Source of the DNA: Pseudisothecium myosuroides
Lineage: Eukaryota > Streptophyta > Bryopsida > Hypnales > Lembophyllaceae
Direction of reading: 5' to 3'
Assembly: GCA_951799445.1 (NCBI GenBank)
Contig: OX637297.1
Location: forward strand, 13,516,001 to 13,580,000
DNA length: 64,000 nt
The position numbers were made by a program, and so were the translations under genes. The first letter of the stretch is position 1. Each line of letters opens with the position of its first letter. Of this stretch, positions 1 through 11,686 are shown piece after piece. The notes beneath the pieces are model-generated. The model searched no databases and was not told where the DNA came from. It worked only from the letters and a program-made list of their open reading frames with translations.

Positions 1-720
1 TTCGAGATGCCGTGAATTATATACCACGCCTTGCCACAAACATCAACTCCCTGTAGCGCGAAGTATTTCCACTTCCGCTCCCCGTACCTTTCGTGTAGTT
101 GTCCTCCCACTCCAATCCCATATTCACGACGCTCATCAAACGACTTCAAGTAGTATTTTTGCCTTACTAATAGCGTGAATTCCTGGTTATAATGTTCACA
201 ACACAAACATCTGCAGCACTTCTCCGAGCTGACTTTCCAAATCTTCTCGTCTACCATTTTGCGGGAGTACTGCAATTCCTTCAGTTCCAAATTGGGTTTG
301 CGAACTACAAAGCGATATGGTGCTTTCATTCTACCTCCGAGGTAAGCAAGAGGGTTGTCAATAATTATTGGAAATGGCGGCAAAATGATCCACTGTCTCC
401 TTCAACGAACGACCATTGGGAAATCAGCACTCCGAAATTGGCCACCTCTGGTGAGACATTATGGCTTTGGTGTCACCCACAAAAACATCGAGGACTGTCA
501 CACCTACAAAACCTTCACTAAGTATTTTGTCTTAGAAATGATCCTCCGGCCTCCAACAAATGATACAACCCGAGGAAAAAAGGAGTCCACTTGCGTCCTT
601 CCGATGCACATCAAGTCCAAACCAAGCTCCTTGACAAATATACAAACATGGATCCGTCGGGGGATCCCCAGACGCTCTAACAATGTCAGCGGCTCTCTAC
701 AACACTACATTCTCTTGAAC
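1..720 (-). pseudogene. DUF7869-type transposase-like gene, unit A, 5' part (runs off left edge)
   Basis: Read leftward, this matches the N-terminal third of the DUF7869 proteins at 38182-41055 and 54309-57149. A block at about 660-424 gives GLDVHRKDASGLLF and ends near WPIS, like the N-terminal domain of copy D (VTLYNDGGLL ... LMAWPID). It contains TAA at 532-534 and TGA at 424-426. A second block in another frame, about 399-1, reads SSEKCCRCLCCEHYNQ and later VCGKAWYIIHGIS. This aligns with SSKICCSKNCVQPF and MCMRAWMHIAAVP of copy D. The catalytic-type half lies beyond the window. More N-terminal sequence may extend to about 1060. The two stops and the frame change near 400 mark it as decayed, unless short introns hide there. 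Confidence 0.72.
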
Positions 721-1199
721 ATCCTCTAATGTGTTCATACCCCTCTGATAGGGAAAGCATTTCAAATCTTGGAATTCTAATTTGATAGAATGAGGTCGTA
801 CCAAAATGTTAATCCAAGGCTCAACAAGTATGGGCACACCCAGCCACTGGCCCTAGGAACGATCCTCTTTAACAATCCCTGCTCCAACTTCACTGAATCC
901 AGGCACAAACAACTTAACCCAATCACCATTCACAAACGGTTCACATCGACCACTGGAGTCCTGGGATTCACTTTCTACATGCGTTTCGTCCACATATGGA
1001 ACTATCGCATTAGCAGCAGACTCACAGAATGAATCCATTCTCAGAGTGGATTCTGTCAAATCCCTTGGACGAGATGAAAACGATTTGGCAAACCTGTACA
1101 TCAAAGATTCAAGGAATTAGGCGTGTCAACAAAAGAGCGCTGTATTCATGGCCTTGCAACCTGACAGCATGAAGGACAGAAGCATCAACGTCTGTATAG

Positions 1200-1875
1200 T
1201 TGTGGGTTCTCACGATCACACGGCAACGCAACATGAACAAGTGAATCTAGTTACTGTCAACAAGAAGTTCGGAAGCCCAGACACGATAGTGCGATCTCAC
1301 GAGGGCCGTTTGAGAAGCATTGGGGAGCTCCAAGCATCTAGGAAAACGTTGCAGAAGTTTACAAGACATTAACCAATGAACGTTCAGTACATCGTGGGAT
1401 CCCACGACACTCCAGGCGCTCAATCATTTAAACCAGAGATCGCGGTATCCCGTGATACTCCTAAGGAATCACATAGACCGCTACAGAAATACAAATAAAG
1501 TAGTGGGTCAAATTGAATCACTCTAACGAGTCCCCGACATATTATCAATTAATCGTGGGATCCCACGAGAAAGGCATCGTGTAATTTCCGATACAGTGTT
1601 TGTGAAATCCCCCAAGTAGGAGAAACTGGTGCCAACCAAAAACATGATTGTGAGATCCCACGATGCTTATACAAGATCGACGAGGAGTATGACGGTCATC
1701 GAAAAGTAAGGCGCATATAAGTACACAAGAAAGGCCACAGCCAAGGTTCAATTGATCGTGGGATCCCACGACGAAATGAGAGGAAATCCCCCAACTTTTG
1801 GAGCGCGATATCTCTATACTCAAAGATTGAGAGATCTCGCCACGCTTTATACGCAGAGATCGTGGGATCCCACGA
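1200..1875. promoter_or_regulatory. Cluster of A palindromes (TCGTGGGATCCCACGA), upstream of DUF7869 gene A
   Basis: Perfect 16-bp palindromes TCGTGGGATCCCACGA lie at 1392-1407, 1553-1568, 1756-1771 and 1860-1875. Diverged copies lie at 1200-1215, 1287-1302, 1440-1455 and 1648-1663. They are irregularly spaced (about 60-200 bp) with unrelated sequence between them, so this is not a tandem array. The same motif clusters in front of the ParB-like gene at 8086 and inside that gene, but is not seen in units C or D. A 5' leader intron for gene A could start near 2474 (GGTAA on the minus strand). Confidence 0.85.
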
Positions 1876-1899
1876 TGATTACGTACGTTGGATATATAC

Positions 1900-3224
1900 A
1901 CGTATTCTATTAATGTGGACCAACGTATCTACAAAAGATAGTGAAATTAGGTTTCCCGTCACTAGCTAGTTTCATGACATTCGACACTCTATAAATACTC
2001 TCAGTTTTTATACAAAAATTCTCTACTTTTAAAGTGGATTTTGGCTGTAATTGAGACTCCTGAACCTCCAAGTGTACAATAGGAAATGTTTTTAGAAGTA
2101 GTTGAATTTGATGGCTTGTACAATGATTTTCCTAATGTAAGTTCCCCTAATTCTTAACGCAACTTAATTTCACTATTTTGTGAAGACATTCTGATTGGTT
2201 GTCATCCACGTACATGGTTCCCGCATCAACTTGCCCTCAGAGCAGTGTTGTCCCGCGTTTCAAAAGGAACCTTGATGTCATCACAGCATGGTGATTCCTT
2301 AAGCACGTGAGTTTTTCGCAAAATGAGACAAATGTGCAAAGCAAATTATCGCAGTCAGACTCCGTTTCACTCTCAATCTACGACATCCTCAATTTTTGAC
2401 AAAGTGTAGTGGCGACTTTGTCAAAATCCTTGACATTTAGAATCACATAACACTTGCAAGGGATGCATTTTTACCTTTCAGCAACTGGCTCGGTCACAAC
2501 TTTGTGCGCCTCCACGCCCACTCTGTCGCCAATGCTGGTAGACACCTACTCCCCACTCTGCAGCCTTCTCCGCCAGTTCACGTGTGCAAACGAAAAGAGA
2601 AAGCTCCAAGTTCTTTTCGGGTTATGAACCAAGTGACTGGATTGGAATTCTTCAGCTCTGAGTTCCCGCCGTGAATTTTGAAATCACCAAGCGATCCTTG
2701 GATTCAAATGTTGGATGCGTTCTTGAATGCTGTGCCACAATCAACAACGGTTGGGGGGTACGTGTGGTCCTTCACTTCGGAAGTTGATTGCATTCTTGAA
2801 TTCCGCGCATCTCCGACTACAAGGAAGGAGGGTGTGGGGCTCTTGACTTTCTAACTGGAACTTCGCAAATCCAGTCTTCACTGAAATTTCGATTCTTCAC
2901 TGACATTTTGAAATTTGCCGCATTCAAGGATGGTATTGTTGCACCGTTTTCTAGGAGTCAATGATGCTTTGACCAAAGCGGATCAAACTCTAAAGACTTT
3001 CACTTCCTCGAATGTCACACGCTTCCCCGATCAATACTTGGAGTTCTTCCCCTACATGGCCTGATTATATGTATCCTACAGAAACGAACTGTACAAAATC
3101 TCGTGAACCCAAAAACTTGAGCACCTGAAACATGTGGAATACTTCACTTACAAAAAGAATCAACAAAAATTTTGAACTCTAGAATGTTCATATTTGTTCT
3201 TTTCTATTCCAATGAATGCAATCT
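1900..3224. other. Spacer A, DUF7869-proximal part
   Basis: No convincing open reading frame. GC content rises over about 2480-2660, and on the minus strand a possible splice donor (AAAG|GTAAAA) sits near 2474. This stretch may be the non-coding first exon and promoter of DUF7869 gene A, by analogy with GC-richer stretches about 1 kb upstream of the other genes. Otherwise nothing recognisable. Confidence 0.35.
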
Positions 3225-3435
3225 TAGGGTCTAGGGTCCATAGTCATAGGGTCTACAGTCCACGGTCATAGGGTTTAGGGTACATGTTGTAGTGTAGTGT
3301 TCATGGTTTCAAGGTCATGGTTCTTGGTTTCAGAGTTCAGGGTTTCAGGGTTTAATAGGGTGTAGGGTATACAGTGGCAGCGCTTTATATTAACGTCTTC
3401 AGGGTGTGCAATTCATGGTTTACGGGTTTACGGGT
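3225..3435. repeat. Degenerate telomere-like TTTAGGG tract
   Basis: G-rich runs such as AGGGTCTAGGGTCC, CATAGGGTTTAGGG and TTTACGGGTTTAGG occur with many substitutions. They resemble interstitial telomeric DNA or plant telo-box motifs. Similar motifs appear at 27540-28160 and 36290-36480, also next to genes of the two-gene units. Confidence 0.55.
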
Positions 3436-3701
3436 TTAGGATATTCTGAAAAATAAAAATGACGCTGATTATTTGTTTCCAATTTTTTTCCTCAATTAAG
3501 TTTACGTCATCTGAGACCGGGAACATATAAACTTAAAATTCAATCTAACTCAATATTGCTAATTAAAAATGTCAGTTAACAGATTGATTTCTTATATAAT
3601 TCTTGTTATGTAGTACGACATCCAATGGTTTCATATGGGACTTTACGGATTAAACAATGATTGACACAATTTTTATTTCATCTAGGAATTTCTAAATAAA
3701 G

Positions 3702-3860
3702 CACCAGGGGCTTTTTTGCGTTTCCCTCTCATTTTTCCCTGTGTAAACGACAATCCATGACTTTTGCTTGTGTCACAATCCTTTGACACAAGGAAAATTC
3801 ATAAGGTTGCTGTTTACATAGGAAAAAGTAAGAGTGGGAAATGCAAAAAAGCCCCTTGTG
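3702..3860. mobile_element. 159-bp MITE, CACTA-like ends, target duplication AAG
   Basis: Left end CACCAGGGGCTTTTTTGC pairs with the right end, whose reverse complement begins CACAAGGGGCTTTTTTGC. The match continues for about 45 bp to the GTGTAAAC / ATGTAAAC segment. The element is flanked by AAG at 3699-3701 and AAG at 3861-3863, a 3-bp target-site duplication. CAC...GTG ends, a 3-bp duplication and no coding capacity fit a CACTA-group non-autonomous element. Confidence 0.8.
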
Positions 3861-4134
3861 AAGGACTTTGGATGTACAATCATGATGGAACAAAGAACAA
3901 ACTGAACCATTATTTTGTATTTTAAATCTCAGTCTGAATGATTTAATGAGTTAAATGCTTTCAAATTTATTAATGCATTTCAACGGGTGGTGAATGCTTA
4001 AACCTGGAATCATGTCATTCATGAGAATATTGTAGGTCATGCAATCTTCATCTGGGTTTTTGAAATGATCAAACGTGGTATACATCTACATCATTATTTG
4101 ACTACAATGTACGTAATTGTTATTTGAACAATCT
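3861..4134. other. AT-rich spacer, no feature
   Basis: AT-rich sequence between the MITE and the satellite. No coding potential or repeat structure seen. Confidence 0.4.
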
Positions 4135-6445
4135 CCACCGATGTGAAAAAAATAATCGGGAATAAAATGCACGATGGCTTCAAACGGCTTAAATAATATT
4201 AAAAAAGTCATGAAACTTTATATATGCATGCATAAAATTTGATTTAGAAAAATGTAATTGCACCAGCTTTAGATTCCACCACTATTTTCTAGTCTTGCTG
4301 TTGAAAAATTCTAATTCACATGAAATAAAAAAAATTGGGAATGAAATGGGCCCTGCCGTTGAACTATGGCTTCATATTAAAAATGTCATGGACTTTCACA
4401 CATGCATGCATAAAATTCTACTGTGGAAGCGTGGAAGTTGTAATTGCTCTTAGATTTAGATTCCACCACTATTTTCAAGTCTTGCCCATTGCAAAATTCA
4501 TCTTCACGTGAAAAAAAAAATCGGGAACAAAATGGGCCCTGCCATTGAATGGCTTCATTTTTAAAATGTCAAGCAATTTCATACATGCATGCAAAAAATT
4601 CTATTGTGGAAGTTGTAATTGCTCTTAGGATTTAGATTCCACCACTATTTTCACTTCTTGCCCATTGTAGAATTCATCTTCACGTGAAAAAAAAAATCAG
4701 GAATGAAATGGGCCCTGCCAATCATTGAATGGCTTCATTTTTAAAATGTCATGGAATTTCATACATGCATGTTTAAAATTCTACTGTTGAAGTTGTAACT
4801 ACTCTTAGGATTTAGATTCCACCACTATTTTCACTTCTTGCCCATTGCAAAATTGATCTTCACCTGAAATTAAAAAAATTGAAAATGAAATGGGCCCTGC
4901 CATTGAATGGCTTCCTTTTTAAAATGTCATGGACTTTCATACATGCATGCATAAAATTCTATTGTGGAAGTTGTAATTGCTCTTAGGATTTAGATTCCAC
5001 CACTATTTTTACTTCTTGCCTGTTGGAAAATTGATCTTCACCTAAAATCAAAAAAATGAGGAATGAAATGGGCCCTGCCATTGAATGGCTTCATTTTAAA
5101 AATGTCATGGACTTTCATACATGCATGCATAAAATTCTATTGTGGAAGTTGTAATTGCTCTTAGGATTTAGATTCCACTACTATTTTTACTTCTTGCCCG
5201 TTGGAAAATCCATCCTAACGTGAAATAAAAAAATGGGGTATGAAGTGGTCCTTGCCATGGAATGGCTTCATTTTAAAAATGTCATGGACTTTCATACATG
5301 CATGCATAAAATTCTACTGTTGAAGTTGTGATTGCTCTTAGGATTTAGATTCCACCACTATTTTTACTTCTTGCCCATCTGAAAATCCATCTTCACGTGA
5401 ATTTAAAAAAATGAGGAATGAAGTGGGCCCTGCCATGGAATGACTTCATTTTAAAAATGTCATGGACTTTCATACATGCATGCATAAAATTCTATTGTGG
5501 AAGTTGTAATTGCTCATAGGATTAAGATTCCACTACTATTTTTACTTCTTGCCTGTTGGAAATTGATCTTCACCTGAAATTAAAAAAATTGAAAATGAAA
5601 TGGGCCTTGCCATTGAATGGCTTCATTTTAAAAATGTCATGGACTTTCATACATGCATGCATAAAATTCTATTGTGGAAGTTGTAATTGCTCTTAAGATT
5701 TAGATTCCACCACTATTTTCACTTCTTGCCCGTTGCAAAATTCATCTTCACGTGAAAAAAAAAATCAAGAATGAAATGGGCCTTGCCAATCATTGAATGG
5801 CTTCATTTTTAAAATGTCATGGAATTTCATACATGCTTGTTTAAAATTCTACTGTTGAAGTTGTAACTGCTCTTAGGATTTAGATTCCACCACTATTTTC
5901 ACTTCTTGCCCATTGCAAAATTGATCTTCACCTGAAATAAAAGAAATTGAAAATGAAATGGGCCCTGCCATTGAATGGCTTCATTTTAAAAACGTCATGG
6001 ACTTTCACACATGCATGCATAAAATTCTACTAAGGAAGTTATAATTGCTCTTAGGATTTTGATTCCACCACTATTTTCACTTCTTGCCCATTGTAGAATT
6101 CATCTTCACGTGAAAAAAAATCAAGAATGAAATGGGCCCTGCCAATCATTGAATGGCTTCATTTTTAAAATGTCATGGACTTTCATACATGCATGCATAA
6201 AACTCTATTGTGGAAGTTGTAATTGCTCTTAGGATTTAGATTCCACCACTATTTTCACTTCTTGCCCATTGCAAAATTGATCTTCACCTGAAATTAAAAA
6301 AATTGGGAATGAAATAGGCCCTGCCATTGAATGGCTTCATTTTTAAAATGTCATGGACTTTCATACATGCATGCATAAAATTCTATTGTGGAAGTTGTAA
6401 TTGCTCTTAGGATTTAGATTCCACCACTATTTTCACTTCTTGCAT
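4135..6445. repeat. Satellite of about 178 bp, about 13 diverged copies (spacer A)
   Basis: The marker GGGCCCTGCC or a variant recurs at 4348, 4534, 4710, 4892, 5070, about 5247, 5425, 5602, 5778, 5960, 6134 and 6316, giving a period of 174-186 bp. A more diverged copy starts near 4140. Each unit carries ATACATGCATGCATAAAAT, TTAGGATTTAGATTCCACC and a poly-A run. Copies differ by substitutions and small indels. The length is close to one nucleosome plus linker. Diverged relatives of the unit occur in spacer C near 33230-33620, sharing AAAAATTGGGAATGAA next to GGGCCCTG. Confidence 0.9.
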
Positions 6446-7049
6446 CTAGTACATGGACACAATGACTGTTTAGCACTTGCCTTCCTTGCAACTGTAGGCT
6501 CTCCTCACGCATCGTAGTTCTCGGTTCATAACTGTAGACCCTAAAATGCTAACCTTAATGTAGTTTACAAACTAGAGTTCAATCTGTATGGACTGTGTGA
6601 GTGTTTGAATTGAAGCAAGTGAAGTAAGGAACGAGAATGTTGCTTCCAGAGAGGAATGGAGCGAAGAGTTCATTGTATATTAGTTAGACAATACTCTTTT
6701 GTGAATGATATAAGGAACATGATTTGTGCAGGGATTTTACGACTATGATCAGATACGCTTGTTTTCTGTACGATAGGCTACTTAGTCCGTCACTTTAGAA
6801 TTAAGTTTACCATCTCTTCAATTAAGTTCACTTGGCTAGTCATGAAGAAACAAGTTAGGAGTTTGTGATTCTCAGTGAGTGATTGAAGTTACAATTTCTT
6901 CTGCATTTGAATTTCACGCAGCAGTCTTTCAAAGAGCGGGAGGGAATTTTCCTAGTAGCTGAAAACAAGGCCGGAATCGTCCAAGCGGAAGCTACGATGG
7001 CAGCAACTCCATCCCAGCGTACACCAAACCTCCCAGTTTGGAAGGACCT
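6446..7049 (+). other. Probable non-coding 5' exon and promoter region of ParB-like gene A
   Basis: Non-repetitive and somewhat GC-richer from about 6940. It ends at a strong splice donor, GGACCT|GTAAGTTAC, with the GT at 7050-7051. No long open frame on the plus strand. The inference that it is the leader exon rests on the donor and on the matching acceptor 5 bp before the ATG at 8086. Confidence 0.4.
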
Positions 7050-8081
7050 GTAAGTTACTTTAAACCATATTCTCATTACTTTCTGTTTCTTGCTTGCATT
7101 GTCTGGGTTATAAACATTGCTAATAATTAGGGTATAGTTGCTTGCAATTGTCATTCGTATGCACTTCGCTGAAAACCAGGGTAGTAGAGCCTCTGTCATA
7201 GTTGCTGTTAGGAATATGGCTAAGAATTACGGTAGTAGATGCCGAGAAGAACACATGGTAATAAGTACGTGACCCTCTTACCGCGGATAGTGACTCTAAA
7301 TCCGAACATCGAGAGATCCCTCGATGGGGCAATCCCTGTATAGATTCCAGCATTGTAGGATCCCTTGATTTGAAATCCTAGCTGCCAACCACTACGCTGC
7401 CACCCGATTTCTAGGGTTTGTGGCCTATCATGGGATCCCACGATGTGCAGATGTGGAGACGCAGACTATACCCAAACCACATATTAGGCACAGCCTAGGC
7501 GTCGGATTAGTAGCCCATCGTGGGATTCCCCGATGGAGGATAGTGAAGACCGCACCGGACCCAGACTTGACAATGAGTAGATCACTTAGAGCATAAGAGT
7601 ACTAAACCGTCGTGGGAAATCATGATGAGAAATTCTAGCGTGGGTAGAAAATAGAGATGCAGACGCGTTTATTAATAGCACTGATCATGTGAACAATCAA
7701 TCGTGGGATCCCACGACAGACAATAGTTTTATAGATCATCACCGATCTAGTTTGAAGATATTTCAATCTCTTGTGTGTAAATTAGCGCCATCGTCATATG
7801 CCAGGACGCCCTGAGTAAGTGAATTGAAAAGTAGTAATCTCCTGCCCACTAATGTCCGTGAATGTAACCAATTGTGATATCCCACAACAATGGTAATTTG
7901 TAAAACTTGATCATCAAAATGATCACGCAACCTTTCCTTCTCCTTCAAGTTGGAAATAATAGCCATCGTGGGATCCCACAACTATGTATGAAATTTAAAT
8001 TCGAAACGGGAATAATATCGAGGTAACATCTGCTCTTCCAGACGATGTCAAAAACTAACATCTCCTTCTACCATGCTGTAG
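7050..8081 (+). promoter_or_regulatory. Predicted leader intron of ParB-like gene A with a cluster of A palindromes
   Basis: The donor GTAAGT at 7050 and the acceptor CATGCTGTAG ending at 8081 bound a predicted intron of 1032 bp. It holds A-palindrome copies at 7309-7324, 7428-7443, 7518-7533, 7610-7625, 7701-7716 (perfect), 7872-7887 and 7966-7981. Most retain at least 12 of 16 consensus bases. The motif is the one flanking DUF7869 gene A on the other side of the spacer. Confidence 0.72.
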
Positions 8082-8085
8082 TGAA

Positions 8086-9405
8086 ATGCAAGCGGACGAA
8101 GGGCCAGAAGAACTGACACCAAGGAAGCTTGGTACCTTCATCAACTGCGACATTACTTCTATGGACTACACAGGTTCACACCCACCAGCAGCCTTTTTCC
8201 AATGCGACACACAGATTACACATTGGGGTATTGCTTGGAAAGCAGAGAGTGATGGCTCCGCCATCATTCTTCCCACTTTAATGAATGGGACGATGGGGCA
8301 CCCGAGTGCCGGACTCAAAGTATTTGAATTGAAGGGACTTGACGACAACACAGTGCTCCTAGTTGTAGAGGAGAAGGTTCCTCTTTCCGGGGAGATCATA
8401 ATGTTTGGGCTAATCCTTGACTACACGAAGTTCAGCCTCACTCTGTGCTAGTCTCTGATTGCAAGGGCACATTTGATGTGCAAAGACACGTCTAAGCCTT
8501 GGTGGAAGCCTAAGGAGCTAAAGAGCCAGTGGGACATAATCATGGAAGACTTACAAGATACGAACGCTCGCCCTGAAGCCGTAACAGTGGTTGCTCCCAC
8601 GCCGTCCCCCAAAAAGAAGAGCAGGAAGAGGAAGTTTGCAGTTGGAGCTTCCGGGGACGAAGATGATGCCGTAGCAGGAACATCCAAAAAGAAGAAAAAA
8701 CCAGATACCCCACTTTCGCTGCATAGGACTATGGCTCTAGGGGAGGTTGACGTGAAGAAGATGACACCAAAAGAGATGAATGCAATGAGGACCTTGTACG
8801 AGAATTCCTTCAGTGGCCTGTACAAATGGGGCAGGAAACCAATTTGTGACAGCAAAGGAGAGCTCATCCGTGTACACTATGATTATCTGCACCAGGCACC
8901 AGAAGCACTGCTCGTTTATAAGGGAATTCAGGCAAACCGGCTTGATGCGCTGGTGAGGAAGGCACGAATCATACCTGACTATGACTCAGAGAACAGAGTC
9001 ATAACAGTGCTTCCTCTTAAAGTAGGACCCTACGGCCCAGCAAAGGTAGTGTTGTACTACAAGAAGCAATTGCCGAAGAAGGAGATCTTCGAAAACCCCA
9101 AGACGCACTACTACATAATAGGCGGCCAGCACACTGTCCAGGCATTCAAAGACTTGATTAGGCTTGGTGTGATTGCCAAGAAGGACAAGAAGCTCGCCTC
9201 CACCATTAACATTGTACTTGTGTGGATGGACAAAGATCACCACGGAGACCTACTGCACTTCTTGCGGGCGCTAAACCAGAATGTCGCAGGCGAACAAAAG
9301 GAGCAGAACTTCACGAAGCAGCTGCTCAACGCAAAAATCAAGTGGCGGAGTATGGAAAGTCCACAGCCAGCACTATTGGGCAGACCACACTCAGTAGAGT
9401 ACAAT
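8086..9405 (+). CDS. ParB/DGQHR-like protein, unit A: N-terminal and ParB-like exon
   Basis: The start ATG lies 5 bp after a splice acceptor. The reading frame continues to 9405 with one in-frame TAG at 8449-8451 and no shift. Residues about 1-120 form an N-terminal domain weakly like that of the DUF7869 proteins. Around residues 170-205 is a lysine-rich, NLS-like stretch (KKKSRKRK, TSKKKKK). Near residues 345-360 YYIIGGQHTVQA matches the ParB/DGQHR core (GxxRxxA type), followed by a hydrophobic strand INIVLV and HFLRALNQNVAGEQ, the place of the conserved ParB helix. The exon ends at EYN|GTAAGA, phase 0. No sulfiredoxin or kinase features were seen. The likely role is DNA or nucleotide binding, by fold analogy only. 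The internal stop means either decay or an unseen splice. Confidence 0.68.
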
Positions 9406-9870
9406 GTAAGAATGCCGCCAGTGTAGACATATTTACTGTTTGTAGGTCATCCAAGTGTGCCCGACCTGGCCATCTTGGGATTGCTCGATGGTCCTACACT
9501 ACACCTCAGACCTTCATTACGTTAGAACCTCGTCATCGTGAGATCCCACGACAAAGTCCTAGCTTTGCGATACGGGATAATTCTGGGTTAGAATGCGGCG
9601 ATCGTGATGTCCCACGACGTTAACAAAAACAATGAAATACCAGAGGGCATTAGTTTAGTTATTTATGCTGGGGATTCAGTACATGGTGTTTTCGAATTGT
9701 GGATGTAGGACATAGTGGCTCATTGTGATATCACACGATTGCCTATTGCCTAAACGGCTTCCTTGTGGTAACTAAATGATCGCGGGATTGCACAATTGTA
9801 CATTGGTCTTCTTGGGTTCACATGGTCTGTCTATGGAACGCGTACTGACTGTTACTCCTTTGTTGGGCAG
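9406..9870 (+). promoter_or_regulatory. Internal intron of ParB-like gene A with five A palindromes
   Basis: The donor GTAAGA follows TACAAT, and the acceptor is TTGTTGGGCAG ending at 9870. Both junctions are phase 0 and join EYN to AFHPSV. A-palindrome copies lie at 9473-9488, 9536-9551 (TCGTGAGATCCCACGA), 9602-9617, 9723-9738 and 9780-9795. The homologous intron in ParB-like gene C (24615-24810) carries the C palindrome instead. Confidence 0.78.
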
Positions 9871-11103
9871 GCGTTTCACCCATCCGTGGCAACAATATTT
9901 GCGGGAGCAAAGGCAAAAGACATCGCCAAACTGAGAATCCCTCTACTCTTTATGGAGAACGACGCTGATGTTCAGAGATGGATCAAGATAGAGGAGAGAT
10001 TCATGGAAGGTCTCCTTCCCGGCGCGGCGGGCCTGGTCAATGTAACCGGGAATATGGATCGCAAACCGTTGGCGGCAAACGACTTCAATTCCCTTTACGG
10101 ACTTAGACTGGAGGAAATCAATTTTCTTGCGGATCAAGTCGAAGCCCAAGTTGTCAGCATGAAGAGCTCCACCGCAAAGTCAAAATCTCAGAGAGGTGGA
10201 AGACATATTGTCTCTCTTGCTGACGCGGGTACCAAAATTTGGCTGGTTAGGGCAATGAACGAACTCTTATCTCATTACAACGGTCATTTGATGCCTGCGA
10301 GGAGGGTTGAGTACGAGCCTTACCCGAATTCTTTGTGGGTCGAGTTTGCGACGGAAAAGAACATTCATCACAAGGAAGTAGATATGTGGGTGAACAAGGC
10401 AATGGAAACCCCTGCTGGAAAAAAGTGGTTGCAGGACCGGACGAGAAATCTCAACAAGATGTTCGACCCAGCTAACCTCCCACAGTCGGTGATCCATATG
10501 TGGGAGTCGTATTTCAAGATGATGGCGGAGGGTGAATCGGTGCAGGCAAATGCACGTGGTTTTTCAGAGCACTATCTCTGTAAAACCATGGACGAAAGCA
10601 ACTGGGAAATCAACGCCACCTTGGCGGCAGGGGACGTCAAAGTATGGAGGGGAAAGAAGAAGCAGCACTTGTACATCTGGTTTATGTTTGAGGCAACGTC
10701 CTACGGGTGTCGCGCCAAAATTCTTGAAGAGCGGAAATTGAAGAGACTCTTTGACGCTCTGGAGTACTACAATCCGCAGGACCAGACAGTCGTAGCCCAC
10801 TCTGCCGCCGTTCTCCTCATAGATGCCGAAGGGTTCCACATGATTGTGGCTCACCTAGATAAACGAAGGATGGAAGTCAAAGCTAGGTTGTGGGACTGGC
10901 ACGCTGTCAACTACAAGGCTGGGCCCAAAGACTTCTTCCCTCAAGCTCCGGCCAAAGATGGGTACAATGTATTTGTTGTCTTTATTTTTGGGCACAGCGA
11001 AGAGCACAACCGGCAGACTTGCTTCAAAAGCTTCTTCTTGGGATTGGACCGCCTCACTCAAGTGTATAAAGCGGAAGATATGCCGGACGACTACCCTTAC
11101 TAG
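9871..11103 (+). CDS. ParB-like gene A, exon 2: linker and degenerate methyltransferase-like domain
   Basis: About 410 residues are open without interruption, so purifying selection until recently is plausible. Helical, charged sequence comes first (for example LFMENDADVQRWIKIEERF). Near the end AAVLLIDAEGF sits where class-beta N6/N4 methyltransferases carry the DPPY strand. A later segment, NVFVVFIFGHSEEHNRQTCF, matches the strand-helix that follows it. The same order is seen in ParB-like gene C, where the SAM-binding half is also visible. In this copy no clear SAM-loop segment follows, so the domain looks truncated or ends in an exon I cannot place. DPPY itself is absent, so catalysis is doubtful. 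The frame stops at TAG 11101-11103. Confidence 0.6.
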   Translation, partial: AFHPSVATIFAGAKAKDIAKLRIPLLFMENDADVQRWIKIEERFMEGLLPGAAGLVNVTGNMDRKPLAANDFNSLYGLRLEEINFLADQVEAQVVSMKSSTAKSKSQRGGRHIVSLADAGTKIWLVRAMNELLSHYNGHLMPARRVEYEPYPNSLWVEFATEKNIHHKEVDMWVNKAMETPAGKKWLQDRTRNLNKMFDPANLPQSVIHMWESYFKMMAEGESVQANARGFSEHYLCKTMDESNWEINATLAAGDVKVWRGKKKQHLYIWFMFEATSYGCRAKILEERKLKRLFDALEYYNPQDQTVVAHSAAVLLIDAEGFHMIVAHLDKRRMEVKARLWDWHAVNYKAGPKDFFPQAPAKDGYNVFVVFIFGHSEEHNRQTCFKSFFLGLDRLTQVYKAEDMPDDYPY

Positions 11104-11360
11104 CGTTGGCAACAGATGCTGTATCTGAAGATTTGCACTGCGTTAATTTTGTTCAAAGGACTAGCTTGCACCGACTATGTCTTTGTCAATGTCAATGGGG
11201 GTCCGGAGTTCACATATCTGGGCTTGGTATGCACTATAACTATTCTCATTTCTTTGGTTCTTTTGATAATCTCAATTTTGATTTCGGGGATTTGAATGAC
11301 ACTAATTTCCGGTTGTTGTATTTCAATATTTGGAAGGTGTTAAAGTGTTGAAAGTTGTAG
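11104..11360 (+). other. Probable intron of ParB-like gene A
   Basis: AT-richer sequence between exon 2 and the acidic exon. A possible acceptor, GAAAGTTGTAG, ends at 11360. No convincing phase-matched donor was found, so the boundaries are uncertain. No A palindrome is visible here. Confidence 0.35.
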
Positions 11361-11560
11361 ATTCAGCGGAAGCTAAGACGGAAAGTTGGGTCTTCGCCAA
11401 GCAAATTTGGGACGACAAACATGTGCAGGCGGCACCCCTTTCTCTTACGGAGGCCGAACACGAGGCCGAGGAAGTTGAGAGTGATGATGAAGATGTTGTA
11501 GTTGAAGACGTCACCAAACACAAATCAGGTACAAGAACAAGGTCGGTTGAGCTCACTAAG
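11361..11560 (+). CDS. ParB-like gene A, acidic exon
   Basis: About 66 residues rich in Glu and Asp (HEAEEVESDDEDVVVEDV). It ends at the splice-donor-like ACTAAG|GTTAGT at 11560. Low-complexity acidic tails also follow the methyltransferase-like block in ParB-like gene C (YESDDDDKSEDEGG), which supports its place in the gene. The following intron of about 125 bp contains two half-like A sites, at about 11587 and 11619. Confidence 0.5.
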
Positions 11561-11686
11561 GTTAGTGTGCATTACTTGCTGAACCTTTGTGATATCTTCG
11601 GACGTTGGGCAACGTACATTCGTGATATGCGATTTTGGGAGGGCAAACTCAACTCAAATGTGGTGGGTTATTGCCTGTCTTGCAAG

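Noticed and set aside
192..1032. Plus-strand open frames at the left edge
   Set aside because: They overlap the minus-strand DUF7869 homology, which has recognisable motifs; the plus-strand products are shadows.
1200..9795. Spaced palindromic repeats as a CRISPR-like array
   Set aside because: Spacing is irregular (about 60-200 bp), repeats are only 16 bp and imperfect, sites lie in introns of a eukaryotic gene, and no cas-like gene is present.
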